DNA of 64,000 nucleotides from positions 62,001 to 126,000 of the forward strand of contig NZ_JAVFVV010000002.1 of NCBI RefSeq assembly GCF_030929505.1. Reading direction: 5' to 3'. Under the pieces are notes generated by a model. It was not told where the DNA came from. It saw nothing but the letters and a program-made list of their open reading frames with translations, and did not search any database. Below, piece by piece: positions 45,721-55,509 of the stretch. The DNA comes from Mesorhizobium sp. LHD-90. GTDB taxonomy: Bacteria; Pseudomonadota; Alphaproteobacteria; Rhizobiales; Rhizobiaceae. Both the position numbers and the translations under genes were made by a program. Positions within the stretch are counted from its first letter, which is position 1, and each line of letters starts with the position of its first letter.

Positions 45721-45856
45721 CTTCGCCTCCTCGACTGACAAGGCCGCAAGCTGTCGCTTTCCCTGGCGAGGGTTTAATACGCCACCCGCAGGAATCGGGT
45801 GGCGATGCATACGGCGAAGTGCGATGCAAACCCATCGACAACCGGGATCGACGCCA

Positions 45857-46327
45857 ATGCTCATCCGCTTCACCGCCCTGCCGACCGATGCCGTCCGCGC
45901 GCTGCAGCGCGGCGGCGCCGACGCCTACGGTTTTGTTCCCGAGCGGCAGATTTCCGACGGCCACGGCGTGCCGTGCCGCCATTGCTTGCGCACTGTGGCC
46001 GACGGCAAATCATATCTGATCCTGGCCTACCGGCCGTTTCCTGCCTTGCAGCCTTATGCCGAGACCGGGCCAATCTTCCTCTGCGCGGAAGAATGCGACC
46101 GCGCGCCCGAGACCGACGTCCTTCCCGACATCTTCCGCTCGACCCCGGACTACATCGTCAGGGGTTATGGCGCGGACGACCGCATCGTCTACGGCACCGG
46201 CGCGGTGACGCCGACCCAGAAAATCTGCGGCCGCGCCCATGAACTGTTCGAGCGCGACGACATCGCCTATCTGCATGTGCGCTCGGCGAAGAACAATTGT
46301 TACCAGTGCCGGATCGAGCGGGCGTGA
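45857..46327 (+). CDS. DUF1203 family protein
   Basis: 156 residues from MLIRFTALPTDAVRALQRGGADAYG; an upstream in-frame ATG at 45824 is possible but has no better ribosome site. The conserved parts are PCRHCLRTVADGKSYLILAYRPFP, the tail KNNCYQCRIERA, and several cysteines (PCRHC, LCAEEC, NCYQC) that may bind metal. The role of DUF1203 is unknown. A terminator lies about 105 bases downstream. Confidence 0.88.
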   Translation: MLIRFTALPTDAVRALQRGGADAYGFVPERQISDGHGVPCRHCLRTVADGKSYLILAYRPFPALQPYAETGPIFLCAEECDRAPETDVLPDIFRSTPDYIVRGYGADDRIVYGTGAVTPTQKICGRAHELFERDDIAYLHVRSAKNNCYQCRIERA

Positions 46328-46431
46328 GAATGGCAGGACTCTCGGCGTTAACCTTTTGTTAACGATCCCGGGCTTAGCTTCCAGTACCGATCGGGTTCCG
46401 ACCACGGATGGACTGGCGGAAAGTCGATTGT

Positions 46432-46460
46432 AAAAAAGCGAGGGACAGCCTCGCTTTTTT
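46432..46460 (+). terminator. Strong bidirectional-type intrinsic terminator
   Basis: AAAAAAGCGAGG and CCTCGCTTTTTT form a perfect 12-base stem with a 5-base loop (GACAG). The A and T runs make it work in both directions. It lies 105 bases past the DUF1203 stop. Nothing else is evident in the 322 bases to the next gene. Confidence 0.88.
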
Positions 46461-46649
46461 ATTTTCCAAACAAGAATCCCGGCTTCTGAAGCAAAAAACA
46501 CCAATGGTCCGCCCAAACTCGACTCACCGGGCCTGTTGCACACGTCCTTGTACGTAGCCAACCGCTTCGCCTAGGAGTACGGTTCCAAGTCGTCCGCACC
46601 CAACCGAGGCACACGGACGCTTGAAAGGGTCCATCACGCTTTCGGCCGT

Positions 46650-46940
46650 ATGAGGGAGAGAAGCGTCGTGGCTTTCGTCAGATACTTTGCCGTATTCGAC
46701 TCTGCCGATCTGAATGTCATGCGCAGGGTGTTCAACCAGTTGTGCAAAGAGCGTCGCCTGGCGCTAAAGGACGGTGAACAGCGGGAGGCGTTGGCCAGGG
46801 ATGTCATCTGCCTGTTTCGGCAGGGTGTCACCGCCGAAGCCGCACTATGGCAGCGACTTTCCAAGCTACGGCGAGCGCGAAACAGTGCTGAAAACTTCGA
46901 AGCGCCTAAGCCCGGGGGCTTGGCGCCGTTTGCGCCATAG
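46650..46940 (+). CDS. Small conserved hypothetical protein
   Basis: 96 residues. I do not know a named domain, but the core (FDSADLNVMRRVFNQLCKERRLALKDGEQREALARDVICLFRQGVTAEAALWQRLSK) looks like a compact helical protein similar to small rhizobial proteins encoded near other genes. It is rich in Arg and Lys and may bind nucleic acid; that is a guess. ATGs at 46650, 46719 and in between compete, so the start is unsure. It converges on ald, with a hairpin between. Confidence 0.65.
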   Translation: MRERSVVAFVRYFAVFDSADLNVMRRVFNQLCKERRLALKDGEQREALARDVICLFRQGVTAEAALWQRLSKLRRARNSAENFEAPKPGGLAPFAP

Positions 46941-46944
46941 GGCC

Positions 46945-46975
46945 GCACAATCCCGCCATGAAGGCGGGATTGTGC
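46945..46975. terminator. Hairpin between convergent genes
   Basis: GCACAATCCCGCC (46945-46957) and GGCGGGATTGTGC (46963-46975) form a perfect 13-base stem with a 5-base loop. There is no T run, so it may only stabilise the 3' ends of the two mRNAs. Confidence 0.5.
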
Positions 46976-46991
46976 ATGTTCAGCCGGACGG

Positions 46992-48107
46992 TCAGGCGGC
47001 GAGCACCTGCTTCGGCTCGGCCATCTCGTAGCCGAGCGCCTCGGCGACGGCGCGGTTGGTGATGCGGCCCTTGTGGACGTTGAGGCCGTTGCGCAGGTGA
47101 TGGTCGTCGATCAGCGCCTTCAAACCCTTGTCGGCAAGCTGCAGGCCGTAGTGCAGCGTCGCATTGTTCAGCGCATGCGCCGAGGTGACAGGCACGGCGC
47201 CCGGCATGTTGGCGACGCAATAGTGGATGATGCCGTCGACCTCGTAGGTCGGCTCGGCATGGGTGGTGGCATGCGAGGTCTCGAAGCAGCCGCCCTGGTC
47301 GATGGCGACGTCGACCAGCACCGCACCCTTTTTCATGCCCGACAGCATCTCGCGGGTGACGAGCTTCGGCGCCGCAGCACCCGGGATCAGCACCGCGCCG
47401 ACAACGATGTCGGCCGAGAAGCACTCTTCCTCAAGAGCTTCCACGGTGGAGTAGCGCGTGTGGACGCGGCCATTAAAAATGTCGTCGAGCTGGCGCAGGC
47501 GCGGGATCGAGCGGTCGATGATGGTGACATCGGCGCCGAGGCCGGCCGCCATCCTGGCCGCATGCAGGCCGACGACGCCGCCACCGATCACGGTCACCTT
47601 GCCCGGCAGCACGCCGGGCACGCCGCCGAGCAGCACGCCGCGGCCGCCATTGGCCTTCTGCAACGCCGTCGCCCCGGCCTGGATCGACAGGCGGCCGGCG
47701 ACTTCTGACATCGGCGCGAGCAGCGGAAGCCCGCCGCGGTCGTCGGTGACCGTCTCGTAGGCGATCGCGGTGACGCCGGAGGCCAGCAGACCCTTGGTCT
47801 GCTCCGGATCGGGCGCCAGGTGGAGGTAGGTGTAAAGGATCTGGTCGCCGCGCAACTGCACCCATTCGCCCGGCTGCGGCTCCTTGACCTTCACGATCAT
47901 GTCCGACTTGGCGAACACTTCCTCGGCGGCCTTGGCGATCCTGGCGCCGGCGGCGCGGTAGGCGTTGTCGTCGGCGCCGATGCCGGCGCCCGCGCCGGTC
48001 TCGACCAGCACCTCGTGGCCGTGTGCGGTATATTCGCGGACCGCCCCTGGGGTCAGGCCGACGCGATATTCATGATTCTTGATTTCCTTCGGACAACCGA
48101 CACGCAT
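46992..48107 (-). CDS. ald: Alanine dehydrogenase
   Basis: 371 residues, full length. It starts [26 protein letters not shown]. The catalytic Lys lies in VKVKEPQ and a His in YTYLHLAPD. The Rossmann NAD motif is [52 protein letters not shown] completes the family pattern. It interconverts alanine and pyruvate plus ammonium with NAD. The Lrp-family gene 158 bases away is divergent and is likely its regulator. Confidence 0.97.
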   Translation of the reverse strand: MRVGCPKEIKNHEYRVGLTPGAVREYTAHGHEVLVETGAGAGIGADDNAYRAAGARIAKAAEEVFAKSDMIVKVKEPQPGEWVQLRGDQILYTYLHLAPDPEQTKGLLASGVTAIAYETVTDDRGGLPLLAPMSEVAGRLSIQAGATALQKANGGRGVLLGGVPGVLPGKVTVIGGGVVGLHAARMAAGLGADVTIIDRSIPRLRQLDDIFNGRVHTRYSTVEALEEECFSADIVVGAVLIPGAAAPKLVTREMLSGMKKGAVLVDVAIDQGGCFETSHATTHAEPTYEVDGIIHYCVANMPGAVPVTSAHALNNATLHYGLQLADKGLKALIDDHHLRNGLNVHKGRITNRAVAEALGYEMAEPKQVLAA

Positions 48108-48265
48108 GGTTTCGTTCCTCGCTCGACGCCTTGACGGCTTGTTCCCTGTGTTCCGCAAGGTTACGCGCAGCGGGGCCGAAAGAGTTTGCGAAGTGAATTG
48201 CGTATTGCGCTTTCGGCCGCTATTCGTTGCGTGAATCTGACAGTTTGTCGAAGAAAGTTCGAGCC
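48108..48265. promoter_or_regulatory. Divergent control region between ald and its Lrp-family regulator
   Basis: The 158-base gap must carry both promoters. It contains GAATTGCG, TATTGCGC and CGTTGCGTGAAT between about 48193 and 48237, A/T-centred half sites of the kind Lrp/AsnC proteins bind. This is inferred from gene layout and by-eye similarity only. Confidence 0.45.
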
Positions 48266-48739
48266 ATGCCACTCGACAGGATCGATATCGCAATTTTGGA
48301 CACGCTGCAGAAGGACGGGCGAATCCCCAACGCGTCGCTTGCCGAGAGGGTCGGGCTGTCGCAATCCGCCTGCTCGCGGCGCCTCGACAATCTGGAGAAG
48401 AACGGCGTCATCCGCGGCTACCATGCGAGACTGTCGAACGCTGCCCTCGGTCACCAGATGACGGCGATCGTCCATATCTCGCTGTCCGGCCAGTTCGAGA
48501 AGACGCTGTCCGACTTCGAGGCGGCGATCAAGCGCTGCCCCAACGTGCTCTCCTGCCATCTGATGTCGGGTGAATACGACTACATCCTGCGCATCGCCGC
48601 AAAGGATCTGGCCGACTACGAGCGCATCCACAAGGAATGGCTGTCTGCCATGCCGCACGTCACCAAGATCAATTCGTCCTTCGCGCTGCGCGAGATCGTC
48701 GACCGCACGGCGCTGGGGCTGAAGCCGGAGATGGCGTAA
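48266..48739 (+). CDS. Lrp/AsnC family regulator, probably of ald
   Basis: 157 residues from MPLDRIDIAILDTLQKDGRIPNASLAERVGLSQSACSRRLDNLEKNGVIRGYHARL, the winged HTH of the family. The RAM effector domain follows with VLSCHLMSGEYDYILRIAAKDLADYERI. Divergence from ald suggests it activates ald in response to alanine, as its relatives do (AldR/PutR type). The last 20 bases of the gene are duplicated 810 bases downstream. Confidence 0.93.
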   Translation: MPLDRIDIAILDTLQKDGRIPNASLAERVGLSQSACSRRLDNLEKNGVIRGYHARLSNAALGHQMTAIVHISLSGQFEKTLSDFEAAIKRCPNVLSCHLMSGEYDYILRIAAKDLADYERIHKEWLSAMPHVTKINSSFALREIVDRTALGLKPEMA

Positions 48740-48741
48740 GC
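48720..48741 (+). repeat. Direct repeat A: original 3' end of the Lrp-family gene
   Basis: TGAAGCCGGAGATGGCGTAAGC contains the last six codons and stop of the Lrp-family gene. A near-identical copy lies at 49530-49551. Confidence 0.7.
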
Positions 48742-48748
48742 GACCGCG

Positions 48749-49321
48749 TCAGTCCAGATCGGCCATTCGCACCGTGACATTCGGCAGGGCTGCCGGCGAA
48801 AGCGGCGTCTCGGCCGGGGTTTTCTCGACGATGCCCCAGTGTCCGTCGGCTTCCGGCCGTCTGTGCACCCAGGTCGCGCGTGTCGCTGCATCGACCACCC
48901 AGAGTTCGACAACGCCGTGTCGGGCATAGATGCGGGCCTTCAACCCACGGTCGTAGGACATCGACGATCCCGCCACCTCGACCGCAAGCAGGACATCGCG
49001 GCCCGCGACGTCTTCCGGAAGGATTCGCTTGGGATAGAGGCAAAGGTCCGGCTCGACGAAGGTGCGCTCGTCGAGATAGAGCGAAGTTTCGATCGCCAGC
49101 CTCATTTCGTCGGGCGCGTGGCGCGCGAAAACTCTGTTCAGCGCAGCCTTGATCACCTCGTGCTGGTTTCCCTTGGGCGACATCGGAACGAGTTCCCCCT
49201 CGATCAGCTCGAAATTCTCGTCCTCGGCGATGATGCCCGCCTCGACCATGCGGCGGATCTCCGCCACGGTGAACGACCGGCGGGGGAAACCTTCTGCGGC
49301 GCGAGTTGCAACGACATTCAT
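48749..49321 (-). CDS. Uma2 family endonuclease-like protein
   Basis: 190 residues. The Uma2 (DUF820) PD-(D/E)xK fold is visible: RRSFTVAEIRRMVEAGIIAEDENFELIEGELVPMSPKGNQH, then LVEPDLCLYPKRI with the first acidic residue, and LLAVEVAGSSMSYDRGLKARIYARHGVVELWVVD with the second (EVAGSS). Nuclease activity of these proteins is not proven. Such genes are common as isolated accessory insertions. The flanking direct repeat of the lrp tail fits an insertion. It is convergent with the Lrp-family gene (9 bases). Confidence 0.9.
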   Translation of the reverse strand: MNVVATRAAEGFPRRSFTVAEIRRMVEAGIIAEDENFELIEGELVPMSPKGNQHEVIKAALNRVFARHAPDEMRLAIETSLYLDERTFVEPDLCLYPKRILPEDVAGRDVLLAVEVAGSSMSYDRGLKARIYARHGVVELWVVDAATRATWVHRRPEADGHWGIVEKTPAETPLSPAALPNVTVRMADLD

Positions 49322-49632
49322 GTCGGCATCCTTGCTGGTTGACGGACACGTTTTATCACGGCCGCAGCGCTGTTGTCTTCAAGTGCGGGGGCTTCGGCGG
49401 GCGAGTTTCGAAGGACACATCTTAGTTGTTTGCCGCGAGCGCGTCGCGATCCTGTCCGGCTACCACGCGAACCCGGTGCCCTGAACCCGCGCGTTTCGGT
49501 GGCGCGGCATTATGCCTGTAGAAGCGAGTTGAAGCCGGAGATGGCGTGAGCCGGTGCAGGCCGTCGACCCTTGTTGCAGCGCACAAAATCTCTATGTGAG
49601 AAGAGTCGGAAACCGTGGATCGGGTGACGCCA
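49322..49632. other. Intergenic region between Uma2 and NADH dehydrogenase genes
   Basis: The 311 bases contain no gene. At 49530-49551 they carry the second copy of the lrp tail (direct repeat B). Between 49552 and 49632 lies the presumed promoter of the NADH dehydrogenase gene; nothing obvious was seen. Confidence 0.5.
49530..49551 (+). repeat. Direct repeat B: second copy of the lrp 3' end
   Basis: TGAAGCCGGAGATGGCGTGAGC differs from copy A by one base (TGA instead of TAA). No lrp sequence precedes it, so it is a fragment. Confidence 0.7.
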
Positions 49633-50904
49633 ATGAACGCGCAGCAACACCATGTCGTCATTGTCGGTGCGGGTTTTGGTGGAATGGAAGCGGTGGCCGG
49701 TCTCAGGAATTCGGGCGCCCGCATCACGCTGATCGACCAGCGCAATCACCATCTGTTCCAGCCCTTGCTCTACCAGGTCGCGACAACGTCGCTTGCGACG
49801 TCCGAGATCGCCTGGCCGATCCGCCACCTCCTGAAAAGGCGCAAGGATGTCACCACGCTGCTGGCCGAGGTCGTCGGCGTCGACACGGCCGGTAAGCGCG
49901 TGCTGCTGGATGACGGAAGTTCAGTCTCCTACGATACGCTGGTGCTGGCGACCGGGGCGCGGCATGCCTATTTCGGCCATGATGAATGGGAGCCGTTCGC
50001 GCCCGGCTTGAAGACGATCGAGGACGCGACCACCATTCGCCGGCACATCCTGGCCGCCTTCGAGAAGGCCGAGCGGGAGCCGGACCCACAGGCCCGCGCC
50101 GCCCTGCTGACCTTCGTTATCATTGGCGGCGGCCCGACCGGCGTGGAACTTGCCGGCACCATCGCCGAGCTGGCGCATGACACGCTGCGCGGCGAGTTCC
50201 GCAACATTGACACGCGCGAGGCCAGGGTCGTTCTGGTCGAAGCGGGCGAGCGGGTTCTGGCCGGCTTCAAGCCGGAACTCTCCGCCTACGCCAAAACGGC
50301 CCTCGAAAGGCTGGGGGTCACCATCAAATTCGGCCGGCCGGTCACCGATTGCAGTGCCGAAGGGGTGACGTTTGACGGCCGGCTGCTGCCCGCCAAAACG
50401 ATTATCTGGGCGGCGGGCGTCGCCGCTTCGCCGGCGGCAAGGTGGCTGGGCGCCGAAAGCGATCGCGCCGGCCGCACGCTCGTGGAGGAGGATCTTTCGG
50501 TTCCCGGCCACCCGGACATCTTTGTCGTGGGCGACGCCGCGCATGTGGCGTGGAAGGACGGAAAGCTGGTCCCGGGCGTTGCACCGGCGGCGAAACAGCA
50601 GGGCCGCCATGTCGCGGCAACGGTGCGGACCAGGCTCAGTGGCGATGCCGCGCCGCGTCCGTTCCGCTACGACCACAGTGGCGACCTCGCCACCATCGGC
50701 AAACGCGCGGCTGCGATCGATTTCGGCTGGTTTCGGATGACCGGCTGGCCCGCTTGGTGGCTGTGGGGCATCGCCCACATCTACTATTTGATCGGCTTCC
50801 GGTACCGCCTCGCGGTCAGCCTGAACTGGCTCTGGATCTACATGACCGGTCAGCGCAGCGCGCGGCTGATCACCCAGGGGAGCCGGCGACAGGCGGCGCC
50901 GTGA
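49633..50904 (+). CDS. ndh: NADH dehydrogenase type II (FAD-dependent, non-proton-pumping)
   Basis: 423 residues from MNAQQHHVVIVGAGFGGMEAVAGL, the FAD motif; a GTG six codons upstream is possible. The NADH motif is VIIGGGPTGVELAGTIAELA, and SVPGHPDIFVVGDAA is the second FAD motif. AAKQQGRHVA is the quinone-site region (AxQxG). The C-terminus is amphipathic and hydrophobic (WWLWGIAHIYYLIG, LNWLWIYMTGQ) and attaches the enzyme to the membrane. It moves electrons from NADH to quinone without pumping protons. Its 3' end overlaps the convergent 5-FCL gene by 35 bases. Confidence 0.94.
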   Translation: MNAQQHHVVIVGAGFGGMEAVAGLRNSGARITLIDQRNHHLFQPLLYQVATTSLATSEIAWPIRHLLKRRKDVTTLLAEVVGVDTAGKRVLLDDGSSVSYDTLVLATGARHAYFGHDEWEPFAPGLKTIEDATTIRRHILAAFEKAEREPDPQARAALLTFVIIGGGPTGVELAGTIAELAHDTLRGEFRNIDTREARVVLVEAGERVLAGFKPELSAYAKTALERLGVTIKFGRPVTDCSAEGVTFDGRLLPAKTIIWAAGVAASPAARWLGAESDRAGRTLVEEDLSVPGHPDIFVVGDAAHVAWKDGKLVPGVAPAAKQQGRHVAATVRTRLSGDAAPRPFRYDHSGDLATIGKRAAAIDFGWFRMTGWPAWWLWGIAHIYYLIGFRYRLAVSLNWLWIYMTGQRSARLITQGSRRQAAP

Positions 50905-51487
50905 CGATCCTGTCCATCGGGATGTCGTGCGGCTGCGGGTGGATCGTTGCGACAGCCTGCATCGCATAGCCGATGCCGATGACCAGCGGCTTTGCCGGCA
51001 GCGCGGCAAGCGTCCGGTCGAAAAAGCCGCCGCCATAACCCAGCCGGTAGTTTTGCGGGTCAAAGCCGACCAGCGGCGCGATCACGACGTCTGGGACGAC
51101 CGGTGCTCCGGAAGCGGGGACCGGGATGTTCCAGATTCCCTTTTCCAACGGGTCGCCGGGCGAATAATCGCGGAAGACCAGCGGGCGCGCCTTTCCGACG
51201 ACCACCGGCAGGGCGATCCGTCCGCCGCCGTCGATCACGGTGCGCATCCAGGGCCGCAGGTCCGGCTCGCCCCGGAATGGCCAGTAGAGGCTGACGGTGC
51301 GGTCTTCGAAACCGCCGATGCAGGCACTCAGTCCGGCGGCGATGCGTTCCGCCATTGCCTGGCGCGTGTCGGCCGGGATGGCGAGACGTTCGCCGATGAG
51401 CCGCTCGCGTTCCGCCTTGCGCCAGCGCGCCACTTCGGGGGGCAATGAGAATTGCTGCGTCGGCTTTCCGTCGACCTGTTCCTGCAT
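50870..51487 (-). CDS. 5-formyltetrahydrofolate cyclo-ligase
   Basis: 205 residues from MQEQVDGKPTQQFSLPPEVARWRKAERERLI. The family signature is PLVGFDPQNYRLGYGGGFFDRTLA near residue 150, and the nucleotide-binding area with ARPLVFRDYSPGDPLEKGIWNIPVP is also typical. It turns 5-formyl-THF into 5,10-methenyl-THF using ATP. The coding sequence overlaps the end of ndh on the opposite strand, an unusual but believable convergent overlap. Confidence 0.93.
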   Translation of the reverse strand: MQEQVDGKPTQQFSLPPEVARWRKAERERLIGERLAIPADTRQAMAERIAAGLSACIGGFEDRTVSLYWPFRGEPDLRPWMRTVIDGGGRIALPVVVGKARPLVFRDYSPGDPLEKGIWNIPVPASGAPVVPDVVIAPLVGFDPQNYRLGYGGGFFDRTLAALPAKPLVIGIGYAMQAVATIHPQPHDIPMDRIVTAPPVAGSPG

Positions 51488-51585
51488 AGGCTGGATTCCA
51501 CTACCAAATGCGGCAAGCCTAGGCTGGTCGCTTGCCGGACTCGGTTGCGTTTGCGACGCGCATATAGCCGGACGCGCCGGTTTCG

Positions 51586-53010
51586 CTAATGCAGTATAGC
51601 CGGCGCCTTCGCCAGTAGCCGCACCCAGACACCCTCGCGCGGCCGCAAGGTGATCGACGGGAACAGCGTGACCGGCCGGTCGCGCTGCCATTCCACGCCA
51701 AAACGCTGGGAGACCGTGGCAAGAATAAGCACCGCCTCGATCATGGCGAAACGCTGGCCGATGCAGATGCGCGGCCCGCCGCCGAAGGGCATGTAGGCAA
51801 ATCGCGGCAGACGGCGCGCCAGCCCGTCCAGCCAGCGCTCGGGCCTAAAACTTTCGGGGTCGTCGAAGTGACGCGGGTCGCGGTGGAGCACCCAGGGCGA
51901 GATCAGGATGGTCGTGGCGGCGGGAAAATCATAACCGCCGAGCTGGAACGGACCGATGGATTCGCGGCCGATCGCCCAGGCGGGCGGGAAAAGCCGCATC
52001 GACTCCAGGATGACACTTTCGGCAAACTTCAGGCGCGGCAGGTCTTCGACGGTGGCGTCCCGCCCGCCGAGTGTTTCGTCGATTTCGGCCGCGAGCCGGC
52101 GCGCCAAGCCGGGATCCTGGCCGAGCAGGTAGAAACTCCAGGAGAGCGTCAGCGCCGTGGTCTCGTGGCCGGCAAGCAGCAGCGTCACGGTTTCGTCGCG
52201 CAATTGGCGGTCCGACAGACGTTCCTCGGATTCGTCCTTGGCCGCCATCAGCCGCGACAGGAAATCCTGGCGGCCATGATAGCCGTTGGCGCGCCGCTCG
52301 GCGATCATGCGGCCGATGATCCGCTCGACGGTCGCAATGGCGCGCCGATAACGGAGATGGCCGGGCAGGGGCACCCAGTCGGGGATCTTCACCGGCCGCT
52401 TGAATCGCGCGGCCAGCTCGATCACGAGGTCCTGGACGGCATGGTCCATGTCGGCGATGTCGCGCTCGACCTCGCAGTCCATGAAGGCTTTTGCCGCGAT
52501 CCGCAGCGTCAGCGCCATCATGTCGTTATGGATGTCGCGGACTTCGCCGACCTTCCATCCAGACACCGTACCTTTCGACAGCGAAACGATGTCGGGACCG
52601 TAGCCTCGCAATTGCTGCCCTGCGAAAGCAGGCGCCGCCAGTTTCCGGTTGCGCTGCCAGAGATCGCCTTCCGCGGTCAGCAGACCCTGGCCGAACAGCG
52701 CGGTGACGTGCCTCCACACGAGGCGGTTCTTGATGAAGTTCCGGTGGTCCTCCACCAGCACCTTCTCAATGTCGTCGGAGCTGTTCACCAGCAACGTCGG
52801 CCAGCCGGCGAAGTCGTAGCTGACAAGATCGCCAAACATGCGCTGCGTTTGCGTAAGAAAACCGAGTTGGTCTCGGCCGAACTGCAAGATGTTTCCCAGC
52901 AACGGAACGCCGCGTGGTCCGGGTGGGCGGGACGGTTTTACCCGCCGCGCAGTGAAATCTGGACTGATCTGCGGAGAAAGCTGGGTCACGGCCGGCGCTG
53001 CCCCTTTCAC
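51586..53010 (-). CDS. Cytochrome P450
   Basis: 474 residues, GTG start; an alternative GTG seven codons later has a better ribosome site (GAAAGGGG). The heme-binding loop PFGGGPRICIGQRF has the axial ligand C416. The I-helix motif is LLLAGHETTALTLSW and the K-helix ExxR is ESMRL. The hydrophilic N-terminus suggests a soluble enzyme, which needs separate redox partners not encoded here. The substrate is unknown. It is transcribed alone, divergent from the nucleotidase gene. Confidence 0.93.
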   Translation of the reverse strand: MKGAAPAVTQLSPQISPDFTARRVKPSRPPGPRGVPLLGNILQFGRDQLGFLTQTQRMFGDLVSYDFAGWPTLLVNSSDDIEKVLVEDHRNFIKNRLVWRHVTALFGQGLLTAEGDLWQRNRKLAAPAFAGQQLRGYGPDIVSLSKGTVSGWKVGEVRDIHNDMMALTLRIAAKAFMDCEVERDIADMDHAVQDLVIELAARFKRPVKIPDWVPLPGHLRYRRAIATVERIIGRMIAERRANGYHGRQDFLSRLMAAKDESEERLSDRQLRDETVTLLLAGHETTALTLSWSFYLLGQDPGLARRLAAEIDETLGGRDATVEDLPRLKFAESVILESMRLFPPAWAIGRESIGPFQLGGYDFPAATTILISPWVLHRDPRHFDDPESFRPERWLDGLARRLPRFAYMPFGGGPRICIGQRFAMIEAVLILATVSQRFGVEWQRDRPVTLFPSITLRPREGVWVRLLAKAPAILH

Positions 53011-53193
53011 CTCTCGATGTACGAGACTGGTTCAAGCCGGGTTGCCTGTCAATCGCGCGACGGGGCATCGAGGATGCGCAGGCCGTTCTGGTCATGCTTC
53101 ACCATCTCGCTCCAACTGCTGGACACGAATGGCGAACGGCGCGAGACTTCGGCCACTTCCGGGTTCCTACCGGCGTATCTTTGAGGAGAGACC

Positions 53194-55170
53194 ATGTCCG
53201 TTTTCCCATCCCTGACCCGCCGTTCGTTCCTGGCGGCAAGCGCGGCCACCGGCGCGCTGATCGTGCTGCATCCGTTTTCGGCGCGCGCGCAGTCCAATCA
53301 GGCGCATTTGCGCATCATGGAAACGACCGACATCCATGTGAACGTGCTGCCCTACGATTATTACGCCGACAAACCAAACGACACGATGGGCTTGTCGCGC
53401 ACCGCCTCGCTGATCGACGCCGTCCGCAAGGAAGCAACCAACGCCATGCTGATCGACAATGGCGATCTCTTGCAGGGCAATCCGATGGGCGACTATATCG
53501 CCTACGAGAAGGGCATGAAGGAGGGCGATGTCCACCCGGTGATGAAGGGCATGAACCTGCTCGGCTACGAGTGCTCGACGCTCGGCAACCACGAGTTCAA
53601 CTACGGCCTTTCATTCCTCGACAAGGTGCTGGCCGGCGCGAATTTCCCGTTCGTTTGCGCCAACCTGGTGCGCGGCACCGAACTCGCCGCCAATCCGCGC
53701 GACGACAAGCTTTACCTGAAACCCTATGTAATCGTTGAGAAAACCATCAAGGACGGATCGGGCGCGGAGCATCCGATAAAGATTGGGGTGATCGGCTTCG
53801 TGCCGCCGCAGATCATGCTGTGGGACGCCAAGAATCTCACCGGCAATGTGGTGACGCGCGATATCGTCGACGCGGCAAAAGCCTGGGTGCCGCAGATCAA
53901 GGAGGAGGGTGCCGATGTCGTGGTTGCGCTGTCGCACTCCGGCATCGACGTCAAGCAGGGCGAGATGATGGAGAACGCTTCGTTCTTCCTGGCCGGCGTG
54001 GACGGCATCGACGCCGTTTTCACGGGACACCAACATCTTGTTTTCCCGGGAAAAAAGGACTTTCAGGACCTCGCCGGCGTCGACACCGCCGCCGGCACCC
54101 TGCAAGGCAAGCCGGCGGTGATGGGCGGTTTCTGGGGCTCGCACATGGGCCTGATCGACCTTTTGCTGGAGCGCGACGGATCGAAATGGCGCGTGGTTTC
54201 CGCGACTTCCGAGGCGCGGCCGATCTTCGAGCGGGTCGAGAACAAGAACAAGGCGACGGTCGGCGACGACCAGCGTATCGTCGAGGCGCTGAAGGAGGAC
54301 CACGAGGCGACGCTGGCCTATGTGCGCCGGCCGGTCGGCAAGACGTCGGCGCCGCTCTATTCCTATTTCGCGCTGGTCGCCGACGACCCGTCGGTGCAGA
54401 TCGTCAGCCAGGCACAAACTTGGTATATCAAGGACTTGCTGAAGGATACTCAGTGGAAAGATCTGCCGGTGCTGTCGGCCGCCGCACCCTTCAAGTCGGG
54501 CGGCCGCGGCGGCCCGGACTATTACACCGACGTGCCGGCCGGCGACGTGGCGATCAAGAACGTCGCCGATCTCTACCTTTATCCGAACACGGTGCGGGCA
54601 GTGGAGATCACCGGGGCGCAGGTGAAGGAATGGCTGGAGATGTCGGCCGGCATTTTCAACACGGTCGAGGCCGGCAAAGCCGACCAGGCGCTGATCAACC
54701 TCGATTTCCCGTCCTACAATTTCGACGTGATCGACGGCGTCACCTACAGGATAGACCTGTCGCAGCCCCCGAAATACGACCCGAAGGGCGGCGTCATCAA
54801 CGCTTCGTCAAGCCGCATCAAGGACCTGATGTTCGACGGAAAACCCATTGATCCCGCACAGAAATTCGTCGTCGCCACAAACAATTACCGGGCTGGCGGA
54901 GGCGGCAATTTCCCGGAGATCAACCAGTCCAAGGTGATCTTCGAGGCGCCCGACACCAACCGCGACGTGATCGTGCGCTACATCATCGACCAGGGCACGA
55001 TCAACCCGTCTGCCGACGCCAACTGGACGTTCGAGCCGATGGCGGGGACCTCCGTCCTGTTCGAAACCGGACCAAAAGCCAAGGACTTCATCGGCGACGT
55101 CAAGGCAGTGAAGATCGAGGCTGCCGGCGAAGGCCAGAACGGCTTTGCCAAATATCGCATAACGCTTTGA
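53194..55170 (+). CDS. cpdB: 2',3'-cyclic-nucleotide 2'-phosphodiesterase / 3'-nucleotidase, Tat-exported
   Basis: 658 residues. The signal peptide has a twin-arginine motif (LTRRSFLAA) and a hydrophobic core, with cleavage near SARAQ, so it is folded before export. The metallophosphatase domain (about 40-310) has [27 protein letters not shown] and [10 protein letters not shown] with metal ligands, and GHQH. The C-terminal 5'-nucleotidase domain (about 370-600) has the substrate motif [12 protein letters not shown]. It releases phosphate and nucleosides from extracellular cyclic nucleotides. GAGGAGAG precedes the ATG. Confidence 0.95.
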   Translation: MSVFPSLTRRSFLAASAATGALIVLHPFSARAQSNQAHLRIMETTDIHVNVLPYDYYADKPNDTMGLSRTASLIDAVRKEATNAMLIDNGDLLQGNPMGDYIAYEKGMKEGDVHPVMKGMNLLGYECSTLGNHEFNYGLSFLDKVLAGANFPFVCANLVRGTELAANPRDDKLYLKPYVIVEKTIKDGSGAEHPIKIGVIGFVPPQIMLWDAKNLTGNVVTRDIVDAAKAWVPQIKEEGADVVVALSHSGIDVKQGEMMENASFFLAGVDGIDAVFTGHQHLVFPGKKDFQDLAGVDTAAGTLQGKPAVMGGFWGSHMGLIDLLLERDGSKWRVVSATSEARPIFERVENKNKATVGDDQRIVEALKEDHEATLAYVRRPVGKTSAPLYSYFALVADDPSVQIVSQAQTWYIKDLLKDTQWKDLPVLSAAAPFKSGGRGGPDYYTDVPAGDVAIKNVADLYLYPNTVRAVEITGAQVKEWLEMSAGIFNTVEAGKADQALINLDFPSYNFDVIDGVTYRIDLSQPPKYDPKGGVINASSSRIKDLMFDGKPIDPAQKFVVATNNYRAGGGGNFPEINQSKVIFEAPDTNRDVIVRYIIDQGTINPSADANWTFEPMAGTSVLFETGPKAKDFIGDVKAVKIEAAGEGQNGFAKYRITL

Positions 55171-55509
55171 TTTTGCATCGCTTCCTGGAGTTCCGACCAA
55201 CCGCGGGCGTGCCTGAACGTGTGGATAAAGTTGGCTTCGGTGAGTGCCTTGCCGAAGTCATGTGAAGTCCAGAAGATGCAGCGATTTCAATTAGTTGCCG
55301 CATCGGCTCCTGCGGACCGACGCGACGGGCTTCGTTCTGCCCTTCGAAAACGCGCCGCGACGGTGCGTCGGGGCGATTCCGGATGGGACGGCAAGGCCTT
55401 TGCGGTTCTCTCCGCATGAATCGCGCCCCATATACGACACATGGATGCAAGCGGTGGACGGACGCCGCTTCTTCCCCGTTGCCGACTGAGCGCTGGCAGG
55501 AGAATGTGC
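55171..55509. other. Intergenic region upstream of the SnoaL-like gene
   Basis: The 339 bases hold no convincing gene and no large repeat. A promoter for the following gene is expected. I see no clear terminator for the nucleotidase gene. Confidence 0.4.
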
